Origin: Spirodela intermedia
Lineage: Eukaryota > Streptophyta > Magnoliopsida > Alismatales > Araceae
Direction: 5' to 3'
DNA: 64,000 nucleotides
NCBI GenBank assembly: GCA_902729315.2
Contig: LR746280.1
Span: forward strand, 344,001 to 408,000
The translations under genes were made by a program, and so were the position numbers. Below are positions 49,101 to 59,383 of the stretch, piece by piece (position 1 is the stretch's first letter; every line of letters begins with the position of its first letter). The notes beneath the pieces are model-generated. The model made no database searches and had not been told where the DNA came from. It worked only from the letters and a program-made list of their open reading frames with translations.

Positions 49101-50702
49101 TCCCTAATAATAATACAATTAATCCGCTTAAACCTTCCAAAAGGCTCGCTTTTTCATGTATCCTTGGTGCGTGAACGACATTTTTCTGGTAAATTACCCA
49201 TGATCCCCAATTTGCTAATCCCTCTGATAGAACTGATAAATGACAGGACATCAATCAGTCAATGATTTTGAGATACCGTAATCCAGAATCATTGAAAATA
49301 CCATCAGAGCATCTTTAAGATGCTTCACTCATGAAACGTACACTCGACTTGATATCTCATCCCCACTGGATTTTTAGTAAACTCTTTCCAGTAGTCCACA
49401 TCAACAGACATCAGCTAGAAGACAAAATCTACACTCCTTTGGGGCTTTCTCTTTGTACTTTACCATACCACGACAAAATTTCTGATGGTCTCAAAGCTTT
49501 TTCCTACTATAGCTTGTCTTAAAGCTGGACAAGAGATGATTAAAAAAAATTGTGCAATAAGCAACAGATAGGGATTGGAAATCCCATGCTAGTAAAGATG
49601 TAGGCTCCTAACTATCAATTTTCATATTACTGAAAAAAAAATCTACAAGATGCACTAAGAATCTCAAAAAAGAGACATTCCCAGGGAAATAGAGATAAGT
49701 AAGAGATTTAGCAACCGGTGCTGGCTCTAAGCTTTCTACATTTGGTATCAGAGGTGAGAACTTCAACCCACCATAAGATCTTTTAACATTGTTGACCCTT
49801 AGATGCTCAGAAACAACCAACATTAATAGTTTTGGAGGCACAGTATATCACATAATCTTCTCCACAAACGAAAAGAAGATTTCACAAGATCCAAGACGTT
49901 AATTGGTCGATCTGAAACTGGCCTCTCGCACACCACACCTCAAGCTACAAATAGTTCCACCGATAACCATCCCCCCCCCCCCTCAAATGAATCGCTTAAG
50001 AAAAGAAAAACGAAAAAAAGAAGGTGGGGGAAGTAACGGTTCCCTTCTGTCTTGCATTTTTTGCTTCCAAAAAAAAGGGGTTTCAATCAGCCATAAGTAA
50101 AAATAGATAGGTAGAAATTCAAAATAAATGGAAACAATCTATTCTTCAAGATCCCACTTCTTATTTTCTAGATATCTGCACGTCACATTATTTCATAAAT
50201 AAAATGCCCGACAAATTCCAAGCAAGGATCCATATAAACTTCAAGGGCAATTAAAATGCAAGACGAAACAAATATCAAAACCCGCAATCAACCATCAAAG
50301 AAGCACATCAACCCTGGCATCCAGAAGCCAGAGAAGTAACGCAATCCCTACTTCTAATCTTAGTTCTCGCAGTTTATAGCAGTACAAGTAATACATTGGC
50401 AAACCATTCACGATACCCGCGTCTATCCAGTAAATTTACTAAAGAACTAGGACTGAATTAATGACGATGACTGCTTACCCCGCAATAGCGCTTAGGAGGA
50501 ACGAAATGATGGCACACCAACCGGTTACTGTTGAAGCAGTAAGTGTGGAGAAGTCAAAGAAGTAAACTAAGCTCATCCGCTTTACACGGGATCCCACAAG
50601 TACGACCATAAAGAATCCCAGAGTAAGATAGTAAAGACACTGGAGACAAACGATTTGGGAAACAATGAGCCATGGATCCCAAACCGCCGTCCCATAGAAC
50701 AT
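46109..50702 (-). CDS. SYS1: Golgi membrane protein SYS1
   Basis: Small four-span Golgi membrane protein. In yeast and animals SYS1 recruits the ARL3/ARFRP1 GTPase and so supports trans-Golgi traffic. Three coding exons (50702-50479, 46712-46486, 46116-46109) join in phase to 152 residues, exactly the length I expect for the plant protein. It starts MFYGTAVWDPWLIVSQIVCL; transmembrane stretches include LGFFMVVLVG, GWCAIISFLLSAIAG, LFIIHLLICIVYGG and WWVVNGACLVVMALVGEWL. The family block ERAKKCLDFSATLFIIHLL is intact. The last coding exon has only eight bases (ends RLRSNV). The first coding intron is 3.77 kb and I found no gene in it. An upstream in-frame Met at 50762 is unlikely as start, since relatives begin MFYG. 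Confidence 0.92.
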
Positions 50703-51435
50703 GGCTTTCGGTTGACAGGAATAAGAAACGAGGGAAATCCTTGAGCCCCTCCCAATCAACAAAAATTGACCGAGGAAAGATTTAAAAAGAGTGTAGCATT
50801 TCGATCCAGTATAAATTTTCTGACACCCCTCCGAGGCTTGAAAGATTCCAAATTATCAGATCACGATGCCGAATAATTCCAGCCGAGCCGTCCTAACTCC
50901 ATGATTCCAGCGAACTCATGCACATATAAGTGACGAAACCAGCAATCTCTCCCAAACATCAATTCGGAAGATCGAAGTTCGCAGAGCCTATTCAGAAGCG
51001 ATTTCCGATAGCAATAATTGTAGAAGATAAGGGGCACTGAGACGCGACCAAGCTCCGCAGAAACCCTAGTGGAAAGTATCAGAAGAAGCGAGCGCAGCAG
51101 CCGAAACCGAGATCTGGCGCGACCGACGAAAACCTGGGCCGTTTTGCCCCTGAATCGGACTCCGATCCGGCAGAAACCCGAAGCTATCTCCCCTGAATCA
51201 GACCCTCGATACCCATCCGATGGCCAGGGCACGCCTCCCCGCAAGAAGATCCTACCCTCGCTTGGTGGCTCGTGGAAGTGGAGAGACCAGGTACTCGCCT
51301 CGCCCCACGCGGTCGTCGTAAGCACGATGGGGGATACCAATGCCAACCCCTCTCCCTCTCTCTCCCATCCACGTGTGTGTTGGGCCAGACTACGGCCCAA
51401 CTCCAGCAGCGTGGCCCAATAAGCGAAAAATGCAA

Positions 51436-51452
51436 ATATATATATATATATG
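51436..51452 (-). promoter_or_regulatory. TATA-like AT repeat, probable SYS1 core promoter
   Basis: An AT repeat (CATATATATATA on the minus strand) lies between the MFP1 stop codon at 51540 and the long SYS1 leader region. It is the only TATA-like element upstream of SYS1 that I see, which would put the start of transcription near 51405. Inference only. Confidence 0.4.
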
Positions 51453-51539
51453 TATTAAATCGAATTTCCAAAGGGGACTTTTCTTCTTTTTTTCTCCGCC
51501 CACTGCGGAAGAGCGAAGACCCCCCCTGATGCCACCCTC

Positions 51540-54500
51540 TCAAGTCTCCTCCAGAGAGGAAGAGTTCTCTGAGGTGGGAGGAGGGTCGTTGACCATCCTG
51601 CTGCTGCCCGCACTCTTCCCCTTGGTCAACTCAATCCGCCTCCTCAGCCTGAGGATCTCCCCCTTTTCTGAAGCAATCTCCTCCTCGAGCCTCTTCGCCT
51701 TCCTCCCCAGACTCTCCCTCTCCGTTCCGAGGATCTCGATGGCGCGCTGGGCGTCGTCGATGTTCTCCTGCGCTGCCTCCGCCAAGCTCTGCTTCCTGAC
51801 CAGCGTCAGACGCAGCTTCTCCTTCTCGGACTCGAGAGCGTTGTTTTCGGAGGCCGCATCCTGGAGCTCTGCAGAGAGGGACGACAACTCCTCCACCATC
51901 TCTTCTAGGGTTTTCTCAGACTCACGCAGATCGTATTCGAGGGTTTTCTTCGCCTCGGAGAAATTCTGTGCCCGCTTCCTCGACACATCGAGTTCTTGGG
52001 TGAGTCCAGCAGCGACATCCTTCTCTTCCTTCAGCTTTCGCCCCGTGATCTCGATCCTCGCGTAGATCCCCTTCAGCTCCTCCTCCAAGTCCTCATTGGA
52101 TTCCAACGCCGCCTTTAGCTCGTCTTCCGTGCTCTTCAGGACCTCCTTGACCGAGATGAGATCTTCGGCCAAGTCCTTTAAGGCGGATCTCTCCTCAGCA
52201 AGTTCGTTGTGTACTCGCTTCTTCAGATCAGAGACCTCCTGTTTGGAACCCGTCGAAGTTTCTTGAGTGATCTGAAGCTCGTCTCTCAGAGTTCTCAGAC
52301 TGTACGTCACTTCTTCGAGCATTCCCCTGATGACGTCCCTTTCTCTCTCTAAGCTAGCGACCAGTGCCTGGCTGCGCTTTTCTTCAGCTAGAGAAAGTCG
52401 GAGTTTATCTCCGAGGAGTTCCATCTCTCCATCCTTCTCCGACAAGAGTTCTGAGAAAAATGCCGACGTTTCGGCGCAGCTCGACTTCACATCGTCAAAT
52501 TCTTTCCGAAGGATATGGACCTTCACGTCGATCTCATCCTTTTCTGCTTGCAACGAGCTCATCCTCACATCCAAGTCAACCATGCGAGTCCTGTTCGCAC
52601 CCAATTCTTCTTCAGTTGCAAGGAGTTCAGCTTCCAAGTCAGAGAGTGTAGAATTAGATTCTAACGTTTCGATCTTCAGCTGATCAATGAGATGTCTCAG
52701 GCTGTTGGAGTCCGATTGCTTTTGAGCAATGGAAGAGGTGAGCTCATCTATGGTCTGGCCCTTGTCCTTGATCTCAAGGTTCAGTAAGCTCGATCTGTTC
52801 CGCAGGAGATCCGTTGTCTCCGACTGGTCCAGGATTTTTGATTCCAGAGACCTCTTCACCGCACCAGCTCGAGCAACATCCCTGCACACTCGATCGAGCT
52901 GCAGCTTAAGTTCCCTGACTGATCTTTTCTCTCTCCGAAGCTCGTCTTGTAAAGCTGATGCTTTGCTCTTTGCCGAACCCAGTAGTTTTCTCAGGAAGGC
53001 TTCATTTCCCCTCAATTTTCTGATCCGTTCGCTCTGTTCTTCCTGTTCCTTATGTAGTTCATGCTCCAGTTTCTTCTCCAGCGAAACCCTTTCTGCGTCT
53101 TTCTCATCCAGGGCGATATTCATCTGCATCCCACAGCATGAAACCAGAAGAAACCTGTTTCATTGGGTTTTGGAAGTTGAAGACTCCCCAGGAAGGGCGA
53201 TCAGAAGACGACGAGCAAAAGAAAGAAAAAAGAAAAGTAAGAAATGTACATATTTGATCTCTGATTCCACATCTGCTTTCTGTCTCAGCGAAGATGCATA
53301 TAAACCACCCAGCACAGCTGGGCCGATTATTCCAATCCTGCTCAGAAGAGGGACGAATGGGTTTTCTGCTGCATGGGCTTGCTGTCATAAAGGCAACTCA
53401 ATTCACGACTTTGAAAACATAAGAGACCCTGTTTCTGCGTAAACTTAAATCTGAAAGGAGGGAGAGTCTCAGACAACTTCAGTTTCTTTCTTCTCTGCGA
53501 GTGGAGGGCTATCTTGCTTCGGAGGAACTTGGTCATCTTCCCTTTTGATGGCCTGTTCACCTGAAATCACAGAAAGAAATTAATAGAAAAGGTAATAATA
53601 TTTCTCATTCAAATGGAGATGAAGTAAAACTATTCTCTTCTCTCTATTTATAAGAAAAATAAGGTATGGCACTTACGAATGGCTTCTTCGTACTCCAAAA
53701 GGAGGAGCAGACTCCGAATTTATTTCACCACAGTAAAAAAAAAAAATCATGCTCTTCACTGTCATTATAAGATTAATTTCTTACGTTTCCGCTTGTGAGG
53801 TCATCTTCTCTGTTCACTGTAACAATAAGTAATCTTATTCATCAATCAAAGCTTCGACAAAAAAAAACATTAAAGGCTTTTTTGGAGTGTTGATGTGGGG
53901 CAATTCTATGGCTAACACGACGGCACATGAAATCGGCGGTCAAAACAGCGATGGATTCCGGAAAGTCTACCCTAGAACCTGTGATTTGAACTATAGGGAA
54001 TAATTTTTGCTCTTGGTGAACTAGTAGAAGTTCGATAAGTGGAGTAACGATGGGATCTGCGTGCAGGTGCGTCTAACTTCTCCCTCCACTTAATGATGGA
54101 GCCGTCTTGACCGCGATTTTAATTTCGTTGTTCGAGGATTTTGTGATAGAACCTGAAGGTAGGTCTCAGTCAAGACATCAGTTCGTGGTGCTGCCCGTCG
54201 AACTGGAGTTAAACAGGCATGAGAAGGACTAAGGTGTCCGAGGAAAAAGTCCAGTTCAATAATACAGTAACCGGGGCATTCAAAGAATATGAAGATCAGC
54301 AGCACTTGTATTTATTTCCAGAAAAATGCTGCCAACCGACCTTCCTCTAGCCGCTCAACGGCAGCAGCAGCAGCCGCCATAGCGCGAAGCTCCAGCAGGG
54401 GGAATGCGGAGAGACCGACGAGGAGCAGAACGACCCTCCTATCGCCGCCGAAGGTGCCTCGCGTCTCCTCTCGACGCCAGGAAGCCGAGACGATCGGCTT

Positions 54501-54614
54501 CCTCTGAGGCGCCGAGGGAGGCCAACCGCGAAGAGGCGATGAGAGGGAGGGTGGAAGGGATTGGAAGAGAGGAGAGGGAAGGAAGCTCGCCCCCCCCACA
54601 GCGCAGCGCCCCAT
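51540..54614 (-). CDS. MFP1: MAR-binding filament-like protein 1 (MFP1)
   Basis: Long coiled-coil protein of the thylakoid membrane that binds plastid nucleoid DNA. It was first described as a matrix-attachment-region binding protein, and Arabidopsis MFP1 has also been linked to starch initiation. Four exons (54614-54341, 53560-53475, 53381-53250, 53123-51540) join in phase to 691 residues, as usual for the family. A Ser/Pro/Arg-rich transit region is followed by a hydrophobic stretch near 61-77 (VVLLLVGLSAFPLLEL). A second membrane segment lies near 134-151 (RIGIIGPAVLGGLYASSL). From about 160 to 665 the protein is continuous coiled coil rich in Glu, Leu, Lys and Ser, and it ends in a polar tail. 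The start at 54614 (MGRCAVGGASFLPS) was chosen over an upstream in-frame Met at 54662 because relatives begin in this way. Confidence 0.88.
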
Positions 54615-55137
54615 CTTCCCCTCCGACGATCCAATTCCCCTCTGCAACAAGATGGAGGACAACTGAAATCCCCCCCTCAGTCCAGACGATCTCCGTACTT
54701 TTCACTAATACCCTCTATACTTTTCACAATTACTTGAGAGGCCTATCCTCCCGGAGTTATTGTGGGGATTGCCTCCTTTGCAGGGGTAATTACGCAAGAA
54801 TCATTAAGAAGAGGGCATTATAACCTGGCACGCCCGGCGGTCTTCTGCCACGTCACTGGAATTAGTGCAAAGCCCGTTTTCGACCTATAAATGGGCCGGG
54901 ATTCAATTGAAGGCTATCCCAGCCCGGCCGTGTTTGGAGCCCAGACCCTGCAGAGGACCCCGGGCCGAAAACTTCAGTCCGGCCCGGCCCAGCCCGGAAC
55001 CCCACGACCAGTACAGAAGACTCGATCAGCGACAAACTAGGGCTAATGTACAGGTTGATCCTCCATGGCTGCAGTAAGGAAGGGGCAGCTCTTGCTGGAA
55101 CAGACGATCAACGGCGCCGCCTACACGAACTCCCTGG
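54615..55137. other. Short spacer between MFP1 and the FLZ gene
   Basis: Holds the MFP1 promoter and the 3' flank of the FLZ gene, which are both on the minus strand. On the plus strand a good TATA-like CCTATAAATGG lies at 54883-54893, pointing toward an open frame (55046-55495) antisense to the FLZ gene. I do not call that frame a gene. Confidence 0.45.
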
Positions 55138-56524
55138 TCAGGCGGCGATGTCGCCGGCGGTAGGGACGATCTCCTCCGGGCGGGACGGCGGCGGAGAACC
55201 AGGCCGATCATTTGCAGGCTCCTCCTCCTCTGTTCCGATCTCTCGGGAGCGGCAGGCGCAGCTGCAGAAGGCCTTCTCCCCTCTGCGGAGGAGAAAGAAA
55301 GCCAGAGGATGCGGGATTATTTCTATTCCGGCTGTTCATTCACCTGCCGTAGATCGCGTTGATACCAGAATACGTGGGGAATCAGAGCGAGGTAATGTAG
55401 ATCGTCGACGGAAGGATCCAGAAATTAAAGTGACGGAGGTTGATGCGAATCCGACGGGAGGAGATTTTTGTCGACGAGATGGATTTTGTGAGTGATATTT
55501 TACTGTGATCGCGGTTGAATATCGGAGGAACAAAGTAAGACAGTAGCAGGGATTGGCGTCCGTCGTAGAGCGGTACGTACCTGTAAATGTAGATGTCCTT
55601 GCCATCCAGCTTCTTCTTGCAGCAGAAGCAGATCCTCAAGAAATCGTCGGCGGGAAAGGGAAAGGGATCCCCCGAGCAGTCGACCATCCAGAAGGACTCC
55701 CTCCCTTCTTCCTCTGCTCGGCCATCATTCCCAGCAAAATCTGGAGCGTCGCCGGTTGAGAGAGCCTCTAAGACGCAATCTCCGAAGATGTGCGTCGTTT
55801 TGGGATTTGGTCCGCGAGAAATAATGCGGGTGTAGTCTTCAGATCGCTCGATTTCGCTGGCAGAGAGGGAATCCGTGAAGCCACTCGTGATCGGCAGAGA
55901 ACCAGAGGCAATGATAGAACCCCCTGCTCCGACGGAGGGGGGAGATACGGATCGAGACACCGGGAGTTCCGATCCCTTCTTCTTCGATGGATCTGAACGG
56001 AGATCCGGCGATTCGATCCGCCCGTGGAAGGAGATGGCATAGTTTTTGGGCAATGACTTGGAAGAGCATGCAGAACCCTCGGCCAGCGGATGATGAATAA
56101 TGGAGGTTTTAGGGTTCGAGATGCCGACCCTCATCTGCGAGACGAAGAGTATGCTCCTGCTCTCGGAAGAACCAACAACCCCACCGGAGGACCTGCATTC
56201 ACCCTCGTTGATGAGGCTGAGGCCGACCTTGTCGCCGTTCCAGATCTTGCGAGGCCCCCCGGCGCGAGGCGATCGAGGAGATCTCACTCTGTGACCGCCG
56301 AAGCCGGAGAAGATCCTGTAGTCGAGGGGAGATTTGGGGCTCCCTGAGGAGTCGGAATCCACCATTCCCTTGCCGAACCCGATGAACAAGCCAGGGCGGC
56401 TGAACAACGAGGCGCTGCTGGATCTACGATCGAAGTCGGAAAAGCAGGTTCTCTCCGAGGCCGGCGTAGTCATCGGTCGGTCACCGGCGTGCTTCTGAGA
56501 CGCTTCGCTCATCTTCTTCAGCAT
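55138..56524 (-). CDS. FLZ: FCS-like zinc finger (FLZ/DUF581) protein
   Basis: FLZ proteins are small scaffold proteins that bind the SnRK1 kinase through their zinc finger. Two exons (56524-55581 and 55282-55138) join in phase to 362 residues. The N-terminal 295 residues are Ser-rich and disordered, with the family block near the start (FSRPGLFIGFGKG). The zinc finger spans about 299-326 and is split by the intron: ICFCCKKKLDGKDIYIYR in exon 1, then GEKAFCSCACRSREIG in exon 2. The Cys pairs and the FCS signature are present. The residues between the last two ligands are Cys-Ala, where family members usually have acidic residues. The ATG at 56524 is used; Met5 at 56512 is an alternative. Confidence 0.9.
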
Positions 56525-58672
56525 ACCTCCCCGACTGATTCCTCGCGCTCATTTACTCCACTGGAACCTGAAAGCCAGCGGATCAAGCACCAACCTGATC
56601 AGCATAGGAGAAGCAGAGAGAACAAGCGGATCTACAGAAAAATGAAAGTACACCATAACAGCAAGGGCGACGCAGCTTGAAGGGCAGAAGAAGAAAAGAA
56701 AAACCGAAACAAATGAGGAACCAGAGAAACGCATAATGAGGCTAGCAGCGTACGTTGCAGGAAGAAGAAGAAGAAGAAGAAGAAGAAGGAGCAGAAACCA
56801 GGCTGGTGGCCGGCGCTAGAACAAGGAGATGAGGGGGAGGAGGAACCTTGCCGGAGATGGGGGAGAGACCCATCTCCACCTCCCGGCGATCCCTCAGAGA
56901 ATGCTCCTCCAGTAGGACTGGGAAGACCCCCGCACTCGAGGGGAATCTTTTACGCCGATCAAATCGTCAGGCGAGGTCACGCCATGGCTACCCGAAGCTT
57001 GGAGAAAGGGACAAGCTTACGCCGCGACGAACTTCTCTCTCTCTCTCTTAAGCTCTCACTGGGCTGCTTCGCGCGTGCAGACCGTGGGCCCTGGTGTCGG
57101 GTACGTACGTGCCTTTACTGCCATTTTCAGAAAAAATGGCTAGGATTTTTTATTTATGCATTCGCCATATTTTATTTTATTTATATTTTTTACTGCATTT
57201 GGATACGAGTTTGGACTGGAAGGAGGGCCCCACTTCCCGATTTGCTCTTACTACGATGGCCGGGTGAGTCGCCGGGGAAGGAGGGGGGGGACCCACTCGA
57301 CCCAGTCCGTTGGCGCACATAAATTTTTAGTGGAACCCTCGTTTATTAAGCTGATCAAAATTTGCGCTCTCGCTCTATAAATAAATAAATGCCTCACTGA
57401 TTGCATTCAGATGGAGCGTGGCGCCGCTAGATCTGCCACGCGTCAATCCTCAAGCCGCTCCCCCTCTGGGTTCGAGCCACTTTCAGCCTCGCCGAGGCTC
57501 GGGAATTTCGGTGCCTTTACACAATTTATCTTTTGTTATATTATCGATATTTAACAAAAATGAGATATTTCCCATTTGGCGATCAGGGAAAACGAGGAAC
57601 GGAGTGCCACGTGTACGGAGATCCTTTTTAAAAAACAAAAGCGCACCGGCTCTCGGTCAGGGCGTCCGATAAGATAGGCGTCTTGTTTTATTTCAACGAG
57701 AGGGAGGCGCATTGACCCGCACGTGGGGAGGGCAGTAACGGCTACCTACCGTCATCTCATCTCTGCCGTCGCCTCTTGACGTCAGCGGGATCTCCGTTCC
57801 AATGGACGGTCTGGATTAAAATAACAGGGCAGCGGTTGGGGAGGTGCACGTGCGGGATGCCCGTGGGTCGGTAGGGCTCCTGCCGTCCGCCGCCATCCTG
57901 CAGAACCCAGCAGAGCCGTCAGATAGGGCTGGGGACCATAATCAGAACCGTCAGATGGGCCCGTGGTCCGGTCCGCGCCTGGGGTACCGTGTCAGAAGTT
58001 TCCTTCGCCGGAAATGATGCCGAGTCACGGATGGCGGCCCGAAAAGGCAACGTTGCCAGTGTGCGCCACGGTCAAGATCGGTGACCCGGTCTGACCGTTC
58101 CGAGTCACTAAAATCCCGATTCCGATTCTCCACGCCAGGGTATTGGGCTACCTTAAAAGGCCCATTTGATCCAACGAGTCGGCCCATGTTCTAGAGTGGG
58201 TTAGATTGCGCCTGAGATAGCTTATTCGACCCAATTGTGCCGTTCCTTAATGGACCAATAAATAATAGCAGAAGATGAGAAGACCAACCGAATTAAATAA
58301 AATGTCATTTATTTCCCAATAAAATAAGCAAGTCGAAGTAAAAGTTTAAGCATGAAAAAGGAAATATCCTCGCCCCAATCATTGCATAAACTAAAGCCGA
58401 TCTAGAGAGAGAGAGGGGGGGGAAGAGAGAGAGATGTAAATCCGTCCACTGGTGATGATGCCACCGATTGAACGAACGCATGAGGTCTCTTCTAGGGATT
58501 TTAAAATAAGATGGGCTGACGACGGGGATTCCTCGGTGGAGCCGTCCCTACCAGGCATACGTGGCGTATGAGGATTGGTTCGGGCCCCAATTATGCAACT
58601 TTTTATAGTAATTTCCTAAACACTGACGACAAGGCAAGCTGTCCCCTTCAACGTGTTAAACTTGCCCATAGC

Positions 58673-58726
<54 letters not shown>

Positions 58727-58959
58727 CACACAGTAAAGGTCTTTCTCTCTCTCTTTCTCTCTCGCTCTGTGGATGAGACTGCATGCATGTGTTCAGAGTT
58801 CACGGGTCCATCGCAATCAAACACGGAGAGGACCCATCAAAGCCCCGGTAGTCCACTGAACCCGTCGTCAAACAAAGTTAATAGTTTTAAATCCGTCGCG
58901 ATTTACCCAGATTTGACTTTTGTTATTTCCGATAATATCCCGATATGGGCGGGCGTCAA
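56525..58959. other. Spacer with the divergent FLZ and KC1 promoters
   Basis: The FLZ leader lies at the left, with a probable acceptor (CTTTCAG near 56572 on the minus strand) and a short upstream ORF. A GAA tract is at about 56762-56789 and a CT tract at 58676-58721. The rest is GC-rich to mixed sequence with no supported gene. Gene-like ORFs are absent from 57700 to 58500. Confidence 0.5.
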
Positions 58960-58968
58960 TATATATAG
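58960..58968 (+). promoter_or_regulatory. TATA box of KC1
   Basis: TATATATAG on the plus strand, about 420 bases before the KC1 start codon. I see no ATG between it and the start codon, which fits an untranslated leader beginning near 58990. Confidence 0.55.
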
Positions 58969-59161
58969 TAGGCGACATCTCGTGAGCGCTGATCCGCGAG
59001 GAGGGGGTGGGGGGGAGCGAGTCAACGGGGAACCTTCACCTGCTCAGATCTCCGCGCGGGTCCTTCCTAAAGTGAAGGGGAAGATCTAAAGAGGGATCAT
59101 CACCGGCGGAGGAACCGGCTGCAGCCCGAGGAGTTACTAAATCGCAACGCCCCGCGCCGCC

Positions 59162-59380
59162 GGAGAAGAAGAGGAGGAGGACGACGACGAAGAAGAGGAG
59201 GGCGAAAAAGAAGAAGAAGAGGAGGAGGACGACGAAGAAGAGGAGGGCGAAAAAGAAGAAGAAGAGGAGGCAAAAGAAGAAGAAAAAGAAGAAGAAGAAG
59301 AAGAAGAAGAAGAAGAAGAAGAAGAAGAAGAAGAAGAAGAGGAAGGAGAAGAGGAGGAAGAGGAAGAAGAAGAAGAGGAG
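59162..59380 (+). repeat. GAA/GAG purine tract in the KC1 leader
   Basis: About 220 bases that are almost all purine, made of GAA and GAG units with a few GAC. A block of about 40 bases (GAGGAGGACGACGAAGAAGA and the bases after it) occurs twice in the left half. It ends directly before the KC1 ATG. The ORFs across it (Glu-rich, or Phe/Ser-rich on the other strand) are composition artefacts. Confidence 0.9.
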
Positions 59381-59383
59381 GCG

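Noticed and set aside
46713-50478. A nested gene in the large SYS1 intron
   Set aside because: The ORFs there are short, AT-rich and without motifs on either strand.
50700-50762. Upstream in-frame Met as SYS1 start
   Set aside because: Known SYS1 proteins begin MFYG, and that start gives exactly 152 residues.
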